DNA of 8,243 nucleotides from Lachnospiraceae bacterium (GCA_900770325.1 CAAGKE010000063.1:1-8243), one strand, 5' to 3'; positions 1-6,368 are shown, numbered from the stretch's first letter. The notes: a model not told the origin generated them from the letters alone. A program made the numbers and translations.

Positions 1-54
1 ATTACGGCGTTTTTCAGCATCCCTCATATTTTCTTAAAGCCCAATTTCATGTTC

Positions 55-89
55 AAAATGTACTTATCACTATTCCCAGACCTCTACCC
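55..89. repeat. Diverged direct repeat, copy 1
   Basis: A 35-bp sequence beginning AAAATGTACTTATCACT and ending in TACCC is repeated at 208-242 with three mismatches, an offset of 153 bp. The two copies lie inside the putative insertion-sequence end and may be transposase-binding sites. Two copies do not make a CRISPR array. Confidence 0.7.
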
Positions 90-207
90 GAAACGAAAAA
101 ATTCATGTTTTTCGCCTCATCCATTTCGCTTGAAAATAGGTCTCATACACTTAAAATTGTTCTCATCCACCCCATATCCAGCGAGAAAGTCCTATCCATT
201 TCATTTG

Positions 208-242
208 AAAATGTACTTATCACTTTCCCCAGACCTGTACCC
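208..242. repeat. Diverged direct repeat, copy 2
   Basis: Second copy of the 35-bp repeat at 55-89, with 32 of 35 bases identical. It is preceded by a block (192-207) that also resembles 117-132, so the repeats are nested instead of a simple duplication. Confidence 0.7.
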
Positions 243-325
243 TAAAGCTCATTTTCCAGCAATAATGGATGATTTTTAAGGTCATCATAGCCCACGAAAA
301 ATCGACTGAAAATTTAGGGTAGACA

Positions 326-444
326 TTGGTAGGAACCGCAATAACAACAAAGTCCACAATACTATAAGCAAGTTTGACATCCAGCGTTGCGGTTAGATCC
401 AGTTCCATTTTAACCAGATACTTCTCCTTGTCTGTCCCAGCCAT
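326..444 (-). pseudogene. UDP-glucose 6-dehydrogenase fragment
   Basis: The minus-strand reading frame gives D-K-E-K-Y-L, then M-E-L-D-L-T-A-T-L-D, then D-F-V-V-I-A-V-P-T-N. This matches the stretch of UDP-glucose/GDP-mannose dehydrogenases about 70-110 residues from the start, where the family reads roughly EL(N/D)LTAT-D followed by a hydrophobic strand and APTNYD. UDP-glucose dehydrogenase makes UDP-glucuronate for acidic polysaccharides, which suits the neighbouring exopolysaccharide genes. Similarity stops right after PTN, inside a highly conserved motif, at the proposed insertion-sequence edge. Upstream, M-A-G-T is followed directly by D-K-E, which may be what is left of the Rossmann AGTGYVG motif after an internal deletion of some 60-70 residues. 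Only about 40 of roughly 390-450 residues remain, so it cannot be functional. Recognition is from motif memory, not from a search. Confidence 0.65.
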
Positions 445-506
445 TCCAAAAAAATGATGCTTCTTATCTTATCCCAAAATATATTTATATTTATAACTTA
501 TCTATA

Positions 507-544
507 TATTTAATTTTAAGCACTTACGTGCTTAAAATTAAATA
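507..544. repeat. 17-bp perfect inverted repeat
   Basis: The arms 507-523 and 528-544 are perfectly complementary around the 4-nt loop TTAC. Only the inner four pairs (GCAC/GTGC) are GC-rich and the rest is A/T. It lies between the sugar transferase stop codon and the ugd remnant, so it could end the sugar transferase transcript. However, there is no clean U-run beyond the stem on either strand, only AT-rich sequence, so terminator function is uncertain. A small palindromic mobile-element trace is the other possibility. Confidence 0.6.
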
Positions 545-653
545 ACCATTCCCTGTTACTATCCCATCTGAGGAAAACGCTGTCTCAGATCGAGAGCAGC
601 ACCTCTCACCCCAATGATATAGAATGTATAGAATATCGTCCCGCAGGAACTGC

Positions 654-2102
654 TTACATGGAACCTTCTTTCTTAAATACAACCATTACAGTTTTAAACA
701 GGATTTTCAGATCCAGTCCAAAGTTCCATTCATTGATATACTGGGTATCAAGCTTCACTACTTCTTCGAAGTCTGTGATATTGCTTCTGCCGCTGACCTG
801 CCACATTCCGGTGATGCCGGGACGGACTGCAAGACGTCTGCGATGATGAAGCTCATATTTTTCCCACTCATCCACCGTCGGCGGACGGGTGCCTACCAGG
901 CTCATATCACCTTTTAGAACATTGAAGAACTGGGGCAGTTCGTCGATGGAAAGATCACGGATATAATTTCCTATCCCTTTCCTGGGCTTACCGTCTACCA
1001 TCCTTGCACCAATGATCCGGGGATCCCAGTCCAGCTTGAACATCATGCCGTCCTTCACCCGGTTCTGCTCCATTAGTTCCTTTTTTCGTTCCTCTGCATC
1101 CAGGTACATACTGCGGAACTTATACATCCGGAATTTTTTCCCGTTCTTTCCAACCCGCACCTGGCTGAAAAAAATGGGGCCCGGCGACTTTATGTAGATC
1201 AGGGGGCCGACAAAGATCAGGATAATACCTGTAAGCAGGCATCCCACCAGGCCTCCCATGATATCCAGGAGGCGTTTCATTAAAAGCTGTCCCGGAGTGG
1301 CATAGTTCATACTCGTGGTGAGAACCGTAAATTTACTCAGCTTCTCCACGATCTGCTTTTGTCCGATGATGTGAGAAGAAGGAATCAGATTTTCATGTAC
1401 CACGACTCCCATCTCGATGAATTGATTCACCATATCGACAGGATACTCCACATTTTCCGAAATATCAAGGAAAATCTCATCCACCCATTTTCTGCACACA
1501 TAATTTACCACATCATCTTTATCTGCCACCACTTCGATTCCGTGTATTTTCCGTCCCTTCCGGTTCTTGTCGATCACAGCAATACCGGCAATATGAAAGC
1601 TTCCATAATGATTCGCCTGAATATCTTCTATGACACTGTCTACAATACTGTCAGATGTCACAATCAAAAGGGAACGTTTTCCCTTTATCTTCATTTTCCT
1701 TTTCAGATACTGTTTCCAGATAATACGAAACAGATAACTGAAAAAAATATAAAACCCACCCAGAAGATAATAAATAATTCTGGAAAAGTCAGAACCTCTT
1801 CGGGCAGAAAACAAATAAAAGCTGGTAATCAGAAGAATCAGAAATGCATTCTTCAAAGTAGCACTGAATTCGAACCAGTAACCTCTTTTTAACACATCCT
1901 TAAATGTCTCAAAAAATACGACTACCACGATATCGATCAGCGTCAGGACGATTGCCATATCCCGATAGGTATCAATGCTGTATGGATTACCGCTGCCGTA
2001 CCGGATACAGTACGCCAAAAGGAACGACAGATGCAGGCTGAGCAGGTCCAACAGCAAAAAATCCAGATGCTTCAGCCAGCTTTGAGGGCTCTTTTTGTAC
2101 AT
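654..2102 (-). CDS. Polyprenyl glycosylphosphotransferase (initiating sugar transferase)
   Basis: A 482-residue membrane enzyme that would transfer a sugar-1-phosphate from a nucleotide sugar to undecaprenyl phosphate at the inner membrane face, the first committed step of exopolysaccharide repeat-unit synthesis. The N-terminal half has four hydrophobic segments (about residues 14-33, 50-66, 85-98 and 108-126), then a soluble Rossmann-like region (about 140-250). The C-terminal catalytic domain starts with K-R-L-L-D-I (276-281) and a membrane segment (about 279-303). It continues through SPGPIFFSQVRVG (306-318), KFRSM (328-332), the D-E-L-P-Q motif (387-391), GDMSLVGTRPP (398-408) and RPGITGMWQVSGR (427-439), all hallmarks of the WbaP/CpsE/EpsE family. 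The length is normal. An in-frame GTG at 2114 would add four residues, but ATG at 2102 is preferred because GGAGAG sits 4 nt upstream. The gene is separated from the upstream operon by a terminator and should have its own promoter. The sugar used cannot be told from sequence. Confidence 0.95.
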   Translation of the reverse strand: MYKKSPQSWLKHLDFLLLDLLSLHLSFLLAYCIRYGSGNPYSIDTYRDMAIVLTLIDIVVVVFFETFKDVLKRGYWFEFSATLKNAFLILLITSFYLFSARRGSDFSRIIYYLLGGFYIFFSYLFRIIWKQYLKRKMKIKGKRSLLIVTSDSIVDSVIEDIQANHYGSFHIAGIAVIDKNRKGRKIHGIEVVADKDDVVNYVCRKWVDEIFLDISENVEYPVDMVNQFIEMGVVVHENLIPSSHIIGQKQIVEKLSKFTVLTTSMNYATPGQLLMKRLLDIMGGLVGCLLTGIILIFVGPLIYIKSPGPIFFSQVRVGKNGKKFRMYKFRSMYLDAEERKKELMEQNRVKDGMMFKLDWDPRIIGARMVDGKPRKGIGNYIRDLSIDELPQFFNVLKGDMSLVGTRPPTVDEWEKYELHHRRRLAVRPGITGMWQVSGRSNITDFEEVVKLDTQYINEWNFGLDLKILFKTVMVVFKKEGSM

Positions 2103-2157
2103 TTCACTCTCCACACTTCATATACAACATTTATCATTCCGTATTTCACTATCTCGT

Positions 2158-2181
2158 ATCTGATGCAGCATCTGATGCAGC
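2158..2181. repeat. 12-bp tandem duplication in sugar transferase leader
   Basis: Two perfect head-to-tail copies of ATCTGATGCAGC (2158-2169 and 2170-2181). They contain the small dyads GATGC-A-GCATC and GCATC-T-GATGC. They lie 55-80 nt upstream of the sugar transferase ATG, after the previous operon's terminator, where promoter or operator elements are expected. Confidence 0.8.
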
Positions 2182-2198
2182 AATTTCGAAATAACTGC
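2177..2198. promoter_or_regulatory. 22-bp imperfect palindrome, candidate operator
   Basis: The arms are centred on TTCGAA at 2185-2190. GCAG...CTGC outer arms and a perfect ATTTCGAAAT core are separated by a two-position mismatch on each side. It overlaps the end of the tandem 12-bp repeats. Its position between a terminator and the sugar transferase start suggests a binding site for a dimeric regulator. No good -35/-10 pair could be placed next to it, so the role is inferred. Confidence 0.4.
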
Positions 2199-2229
2199 TC
2201 AAATCACTTGCCTCTTATTTCCTAACTTC

Positions 2230-2280
2230 AAAAAATCGGAGAGAGCATTTCACAATTTCAAAATACCCTCCCCCCGATTT
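2230..2280 (-). terminator. Rho-independent terminator of the cpsBCD operon
   Basis: On the minus strand a 13-bp stem is formed by 2280-2268 (AAATCGG followed by GGGGAG) and 2245-2233. Two pairs are G-U wobbles, the loop is 22 nt, and the stem is followed by a run of six U (2235-2230). It lies 17 nt after the stop codon of the secreted protein gene, and so ends the five-gene operon before the sugar transferase. Confidence 0.85.
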
Positions 2281-2297
2281 ATTATACTATCTGCAGT

Positions 2298-3026
2298 TTA
2301 TTCAAGAATAGCCAGTTCCTTGTCGTAAAGGATAGTAGCCATACATGATACCAGATTTCCAAGTTCTAACTCGATATGGCCTTTTTCCAGATCAATGCTG
2401 ACCGGCTTGATGACCTGAACTTCCACACTGCCGTCTTCCAGAGTAACCCAGCACTCAAGACGGATAGAATCCAGCAGTTCCTGATTGTCTTTGTTCAGTT
2501 CATACAGAGCCTGCAGTTCCAGAACCTTCAGTACCGTCTTTGCTTCATCCAGTTCATCGATCACATCTCCATCCTTGTATCTGGGATACAGTTCGAATGG
2601 AGCAGTCAGGCTGGAAGCTGTTTCCAGATAAGCATTCAGTTCTTCATCTGCTTCTTCTGTTACCAGATTTCCTTCTTCATCCACATGTCTGGATACCACA
2701 TTAATTGTAGTATCGGGATTTTCACTTCTGACACCCTCAAGAATCTCAGCGGCACTTACATTCTCTCTGCTCTGATTGATTACATAATTATAAACCGGCT
2801 GAACTGCCTCAGGAACAGATACAACAGTAAAGTCATTGGTAGAATTCATGTCCGTATTAGCAGCCACGATTTCAACCTCAACCGCTTCTCCGTTTACTGT
2901 ACCAGAACTGGAATCTAATACCACTTCCACTGTTCTTGTCTGGCTGCCGGCTGCAAAGCATTCTCCGCTCAACATACCAACTGCCATTACTACACCCATC
3001 ACTGCACTTACAATACGCTTTTTCAT
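2298..3026 (-). CDS. Secreted acidic protein of unknown function, EPS operon
   Basis: A 242-residue protein with a clear signal peptide: MKKR, a hydrophobic core (about residues 5-20) and a probable signal peptidase I site after C-F-A (about residue 26). No lipobox is seen, as the residue before the cysteine is Glu. The mature part is strongly acidic and shows no motif I recognise. It appears to hold a beta-rich segment (about 30-75), a helical middle rich in Glu and Leu (about 90-185), and a C-terminal beta region with two cysteines (C-W-V-T and S-C-M-A-T) that could form a disulfide. It has no transmembrane anchor, sortase signal or wall-binding repeat. AAGGAGG (3036-3042) is well spaced from the ATG. 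It is the last gene of the operon, 35 nt after the LCP gene and followed by the terminator, so a role at the cell surface in polymer handling is likely but not shown. Confidence 0.9.
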   Translation of the reverse strand: MKKRIVSAVMGVVMAVGMLSGECFAAGSQTRTVEVVLDSSSGTVNGEAVEVEIVAANTDMNSTNDFTVVSVPEAVQPVYNYVINQSRENVSAAEILEGVRSENPDTTINVVSRHVDEEGNLVTEEADEELNAYLETASSLTAPFELYPRYKDGDVIDELDEAKTVLKVLELQALYELNKDNQELLDSIRLECWVTLEDGSVEVQVIKPVSIDLEKGHIELELGNLVSCMATILYDKELAILE

Positions 3027-3061
3027 ATTACTCTTCCTCCTTAATATGATTATATTTAAAT

Positions 3062-4084
3062 TTAAATTTCTACATAATATAATTCCAAAACCAGCTCCTG
3101 CAGCTTTTCTTCATCCACATAAAACTCATCATGGAGTTCGCCAAGCTGATCTTGTCCTTCCAGGATATGGTAATTACCGTCTCCCAGAGTGGTATCACAC
3201 AGTATAGAAAGAAGATCCTCCAGTTCATAGCTTCGAAGATTGGACACCGAATAATCATCCAAAGCTTCCAGATCCTCCAGAAAACCTTCCAGATCAGCGG
3301 ATGCCTTTTCTTTCATTTTTTCCAGAAAGGCTTCCATATAGACCTTTTGACGAATCATACGGCCTTCATTGGTAAAGTCCTCATTGATATTCCTGCTTCG
3401 CACAAAGGTCTCTGCCATATCACCTTTCAGGGTGAGTACTTTTCCCTTCTGATATCTGGGACCCAGATATTCCAGATCTGTTCCCGGAACAGTCACCCTT
3501 ACGCCACCCACCAGATCATTTATCTGACTGATGGAAGACACATCACTGGACAGATATTTGTTCACCGGTATATCACACAATAACTGTGATACCGCCTCCG
3601 CCACAAGCTGGCAGCTCTTGTCTTTGCCGTCTCCGTATGCATAGGCCAGGGAAAGATGCTGTGTGGCTTTGCCCAGATAGTTTCCGGCATTATCATACAT
3701 ACGGATTTTTGTCATAGTGTCCCGGGGAATAGCCAGGATCTGAACTTCTTTTGTCCTCCGGTTTACACTCAGCAGCATGATACTGTCGGCCTGTCCGGCA
3801 GAAGTCTCCACATCTGACCCGACCATATCTTCGGTATCCACACCCATATATAAATAATTGGTAATGCTGGTATTATACCGATAGGTCTTTCCATTTACCT
3901 GGATCTTCCGGTAGTTTGCAGTACCCTCATCCGTATTCTGTAAAGCACTTTCATCTACACTAAGCTGGTAAACCTGCTGCTTTTTCTGCATCCGGAAATG
4001 GAACAAAACAGCGGCTGCCGCCAGAAGCAGGACAAGCAGGATACCTGCGAATATTTTTCTTCTTGCTTCCTTCTGCTGATTCAA
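3062..4084 (-). CDS. LytR-CpsA-Psr (LCP) family protein
   Basis: A membrane-anchored enzyme expected to transfer polyprenyl-linked polymers to peptidoglycan on the outer face of the membrane. With the start used here it has 340 residues: a short basic N-terminus, one membrane segment (about 11-30), then the LCP domain. The LCP landmarks are all present: G-V-D-T (81-84), A-D-S-I-M (99-103), A-I-P-R-D (118-122), G-G-V-R-V-T-V-P (193-200), the R-S-R stretch (229-231) and E-G-R-M-I-R-Q-K (240-247). The open frame reaches an ATG at 4153, but that would overlap the tyrosine-coding tail of cpsD by 68 nt and has no ribosome binding site. TTG at 4084 has GAGG six nt upstream and begins one nt after the cpsD stop. 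GTG at 4096 is the alternative. It sits in the operon between the kinase and the secreted protein, which suits a job of anchoring the polymer. Confidence 0.93.
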   Translation of the reverse strand: MNQQKEARRKIFAGILLVLLLAAAAVLFHFRMQKKQQVYQLSVDESALQNTDEGTANYRKIQVNGKTYRYNTSITNYLYMGVDTEDMVGSDVETSAGQADSIMLLSVNRRTKEVQILAIPRDTMTKIRMYDNAGNYLGKATQHLSLAYAYGDGKDKSCQLVAEAVSQLLCDIPVNKYLSSDVSSISQINDLVGGVRVTVPGTDLEYLGPRYQKGKVLTLKGDMAETFVRSRNINEDFTNEGRMIRQKVYMEAFLEKMKEKASADLEGFLEDLEALDDYSVSNLRSYELEDLLSILCDTTLGDGNYHILEGQDQLGELHDEFYVDEEKLQELVLELYYVEI

Positions 4085-4085
4085 A

Positions 4086-4808
4086 CTATTCCTCACCTGA
4101 CCCCTGCTCTGAAAGATACGGTTCTGAATAATCCCCGTATTTATCATAGCCATATTTGTAGTAGTAATAACTGTCTTTTTTGGTATTTACCCGATTCAGG
4201 GCAACTCCCAGAATATGGACTCCGCTTTTGGCGAGCTGGGCCTTCACCCTCTGTACCATGCGGCGGCTTACCTGCTCACTGGCCACCACCAGGACTGCCC
4301 CGTCACAACGGCTGGCTACGATCGCCCCATCGATCACCGAGCTTACCGGAGGGGTATCTAATATGACAACTTCAAAATCTTCCCGCAGCTTTTTCAGAAG
4401 CTGGGTAAAACGTTCCCCCGAAAGCAGCTCCGAAGGATTGGGAACATGTCTTCCGGTAAATATGGTATAAAAGCTGGGCTGATTCGTCTTCATAATAATC
4501 TGCTGATAATCTGCTATACCGCACAGATACTCTGACAACCCCTGTACTTTATCCTGTATCTCAAACTTATCCATCATCATGGAACGGCGGATATCGCAAT
4601 CCACCAGCACAGTAAACTTGCCTGCCTCCGCAAAGCTTCTTGCCAATGCCAGAGAAGTGGTAGACTTTCCTTCTCCCGGCAGAGTACTGGTAACCGCAAC
4701 TGTTTTTATGTTGTCACCGGAAAACTGTATATTTGCGCGAAGTGTCTTAAACGCCTCTCTTCGGCGGAAATCTTCTTTTTCCTGCTCCTTTATGATTACC
4801 CTGTTCAT
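4086..4808 (-). CDS. cpsD: CpsD/CapB-type bacterial tyrosine autokinase
   Basis: A 240-residue cytoplasmic BY-kinase that autophosphorylates on a C-terminal tyrosine cluster and works with CpsC to control polysaccharide chain length and export. Visible motifs are a Walker A P-loop PGEGKST (44-50, Lys48), Walker A' V-L-V-D-C-D-I-R-R (67-75, Asp70 and Asp72) and Walker B V-V-I-L-D-T-P-P (147-154, Asp151). The tail between 214 and 231 holds nine tyrosines, including four in a row, and is the expected phosphorylation site. There are no membrane segments, as usual in Firmicutes where the activator is a separate protein. AGGAGA lies upstream of the ATG and only one nt separates it from the cpsC stop, so the two are translationally linked. 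Dephosphorylation would be by the CpsB of the same operon. Confidence 0.96.
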   Translation of the reverse strand: MNRVIIKEQEKEDFRRREAFKTLRANIQFSGDNIKTVAVTSTLPGEGKSTTSLALARSFAEAGKFTVLVDCDIRRSMMMDKFEIQDKVQGLSEYLCGIADYQQIIMKTNQPSFYTIFTGRHVPNPSELLSGERFTQLLKKLREDFEVVILDTPPVSSVIDGAIVASRCDGAVLVVASEQVSRRMVQRVKAQLAKSGVHILGVALNRVNTKKDSYYYYKYGYDKYGDYSEPYLSEQGSGEE

Positions 4809-4809
4809 C

Positions 4810-5553
4810 TTATTTTCTCCTGTGTTTCTTTTTTACTGATCTGCCGCCCCGTTCAAGCGGAATCTCACTCAGTACAGGAAGACCAATGTACTTTTCAATA
4901 TCTTCGTCTGTCTTGATCGTATCATTAAAAATCATCTTCAAAACATAGATCGCAATGATAATAAAGGCACCTGCAAAACCTCCCAGAAGAGCATTCTTGG
5001 TATTGCTGGGAGATACCTTGTTCGGTTCCTCCACGCCCTCTTCCACGATCTGCGGAACTACAGAGGATACCAGCTCCTGTATCCTCCAGATGCATACTTC
5101 ATCCAGTTCGTTTACGATCCTGGCTGCCGTCTGGGGATCTCCTGCAGTTACTGTGATACGCAGCATACGGGTATCAGAAGGACTGCTGACACTGATCAGA
5201 TTAGAAAGCTGTTTGTATGTAGTATTCAGGCCAAGGTTCGTAATGACCTCTTCCAGCACCGGACGGCTTTTGATGATAACGGAATAATCCGCTGTCAAAG
5301 CTTCTCCGATCTGAAGATCCGCCAGAGAAGAAATCTTTCCGCTCAGGCTGCTGCTCCCGCTGTCGATATAGATCAGGGAAGTGGAAGAATAAGTGGGTTT
5401 GATCATAAAATAGGAATAAGAACCTGTAATACCCATCCCTATGATGGCAGCCAGAATAATCAGCCATAATTTCTTTTTCAGGATCCAGAAGATCTCTTTC
5501 AGATCAATCTCGATCTCGTCCTCCTGCCTGTACTGCAGTTTTTCCTGTTCCAT
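4810..5553 (-). CDS. cpsC: CpsC/CapA-type Wzz chain-length regulator and kinase activator
   Basis: A 247-residue inner-membrane protein of the Wzz/polysaccharide co-polymerase family. It has an acidic N-terminus, a first membrane segment (about 27-49), an extracellular region of about 135 residues, a short proline-containing stretch (E-E-P-N-K-V-S-P-S) and a second membrane segment (about 187-208). A cytoplasmic tail follows with D-T-I-K-T-D-E-D-I-E-K-Y-I-G-L-P-V-L (211-228), the typical end that activates the partner BY-kinase, and then a very basic C-terminus. The length matches Gram-positive CpsC. AAAGGAG is well placed before the ATG. It lies 56 nt after cpsB and directly before cpsD. Its extracellular loop probably senses or measures the growing polymer. 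Confidence 0.95.
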   Translation of the reverse strand: MEQEKLQYRQEDEIEIDLKEIFWILKKKLWLIILAAIIGMGITGSYSYFMIKPTYSSTSLIYIDSGSSSLSGKISSLADLQIGEALTADYSVIIKSRPVLEEVITNLGLNTTYKQLSNLISVSSPSDTRMLRITVTAGDPQTAARIVNELDEVCIWRIQELVSSVVPQIVEEGVEEPNKVSPSNTKNALLGGFAGAFIIIAIYVLKMIFNDTIKTDEDIEKYIGLPVLSEIPLERGGRSVKKKHRRK

Positions 5554-5588
5554 GATCGTCTCCTTTAGTTCTCTCTATCAAAATTCAG

Positions 5589-5617
5589 AATATATTCGAT
5601 ATCTGTATATTATTCAA
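5589..5617 (-). promoter_or_regulatory. Possible internal promoter before cpsC
   Basis: On the minus strand TTGAAT (5617-5612) is followed after 17 nt by TATATT (5594-5589), 35 nt upstream of the cpsC start. It overlaps the last codons of cpsB. The region is AT-rich, so a chance match is quite possible. Confidence 0.3.
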
Positions 5618-6326
5618 TTTCTGTATTTTCAAAAATGCTGCGGGCATTTGTCTCACATAGCTTTCTCGCATAGGAAGCTCCGCACCATTTGGTAATGTAT
5701 GATTTGCATTCCCTCATAAGGGGAGGACGTCTCCTGTCATCATGAGCGTCCGTACTAATAAAATGGACATATTCCTTTTTCAGCAAAGTCCGGATAAACC
5801 GTCCATGCAAAAGGCTTTTGCCCCTCACTACAGTATCAGCGTTTACCTGGATATAAACCCCTGCATCGATCAGTTGCCTGATCCGTTCCGGATCTGCCAG
5901 GCTGGGATAACGTTCCACATGAGCCAGTATGGGGTAGAAACCATTCCTGCGCAGACTTTTCAGACTATCTGTAATATAACTGCCTCCGCTGGCGGAAGGA
6001 AATTCTGTCAGTACATATCTGCTTCCTGCCATAGTCCAAAGCTTTCGTTCCCTGAACAGATCCTCTGCCCCCTGCCGGTAAAGCAGTTCACATCCTGCCA
6101 GGATCCGCATCCGGGGATCGATCTCTCCGGCTATCTCCTGCGTCATATTGTATGCCTTCATCCATGCCTGAATATCATTTTTCCCCCGCACAGGATGATA
6201 ATGCGGAGTCGCAATGATCGTATCGATTCCTTCGCTCCATGCAATCTGCAGCATACGGCGGGTCATCTCAATATCTGCCGAACCATCATCCACCTGCGGC
6301 AAAATATGACAGTGTATATCAATCAA
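5610..6326 (-). CDS. cpsB: CpsB/YwqE-type tyrosine-protein phosphatase (PHP family)
   Basis: A 238-residue manganese-dependent phosphotyrosine phosphatase of the polymerase-and-histidinol-phosphatase fold, expected to dephosphorylate the CpsD kinase. The metal- and substrate-binding residues are in place: H5-C-H7-I-L-P with D13-D14-G15, T-P-H42-Y, Glu80, Glu108, H136-V-E138-R139 and T-D193-A-H195. The length matches the family. The start is a TTG at 6326: the protein then begins M-I-D-I-H-C-H, as family members do, and no ATG or GTG lies in frame nearby upstream. The TTG overlaps the stop of a three-codon ATG reading frame that has the better ribosome binding site. It is the first gene of the exopolysaccharide operon, about 35 nt behind a near-consensus promoter. 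Confidence 0.95.
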   Translation of the reverse strand: MIDIHCHILPQVDDGSADIEMTRRMLQIAWSEGIDTIIATPHYHPVRGKNDIQAWMKAYNMTQEIAGEIDPRMRILAGCELLYRQGAEDLFRERKLWTMAGSRYVLTEFPSASGGSYITDSLKSLRRNGFYPILAHVERYPSLADPERIRQLIDAGVYIQVNADTVVRGKSLLHGRFIRTLLKKEYVHFISTDAHDDRRRPPLMRECKSYITKWCGASYARKLCETNARSIFENTEIE

Positions 6327-6345
6327 TACTCCATCCCCGCTTCCT
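6326..6345 (-). promoter_or_regulatory. Ribosome binding region with mini-ORF before cpsB
   Basis: On the minus strand AGGA (6345-6342) lies 7 nt before an ATG at 6334 that opens a three-codon frame, Met-Glu-Tyr-stop. The TGA (6325-6323) overlaps the TTG start of cpsB (6326-6324) by two bases. The GGAG inside the mini-ORF (6332-6329) is only 2 nt from the TTG, too close to work well; GGGG (6338-6335) is 8 nt away. Termination and restart at the TTG is a reasonable reading. Confidence 0.4.
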
Positions 6346-6368
6346 GAAACTAAACAAATACTGTGTAT

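Larger units (their letters stand above)
1..325 (-). mobile_element. Probable insertion-sequence end (partial, IS21-like?)
   Basis: This AT-rich stretch has no convincing complete gene but carries several diverged copies of one motif. Positions 55-89 and 208-242 match at 32 of 35 bases. Positions 117-138 and 192-213 share a second block built around ATCCATTTC and TTGAAAAT, and related pieces occur near 41-60 and 150-178. A 9-bp inverted pair sits at 238-246 and 313-321. The right edge is placed at 325 because UDP-glucose dehydrogenase homology stops there and the minus strand then begins TGTCTACCC. Multiple internal repeats near a TGT terminus are typical of IS21-family ends, which is the reason for the tentative family call. 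On the minus strand an open frame starts at 27 (M-R-D-A-E-K-R-R-N) and runs off the window; it could be a transposase start but is too short to judge. Any element body would lie to the left. Confidence 0.45.

Noticed and set aside
41..242. Repeats at the left end as a CRISPR array
   Set aside because: Copies are diverged, irregularly spaced and too few, with no regular spacers; an insertion-sequence end fits better.
566..607. Short stems ATCTGAG/CTCAGAT and GAGAG/CTCTC after the sugar transferase
   Set aside because: Stems of 7 and 5 bp without a U-run; too weak to call a terminator.
547..656. Minus-strand frame ending G-A-A-L-D-L-R-Q-R-F-P-Q-M-G before a stop, just after the sugar transferase
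   Set aside because: It looked like the tail of a glycosyltransferase, but it is about 30 codons, lacks a start and matches nothing I can name.
1359..1892. Plus-strand open frame of 177 codons
   Set aside because: It lies opposite the sugar transferase, has no ribosome binding site and no protein-like motifs; it is a shadow of the real gene.
2376..2918. Plus-strand open frame of 180 codons opposite the secreted protein gene
   Set aside because: The minus-strand gene has a signal peptide, a strong ribosome binding site and operon context; the plus frame has none.
5742..6347. Plus-strand open frame of 201 codons opposite cpsB
   Set aside because: CpsB motifs are complete on the minus strand and the plus frame shows only low-complexity shadow sequence.
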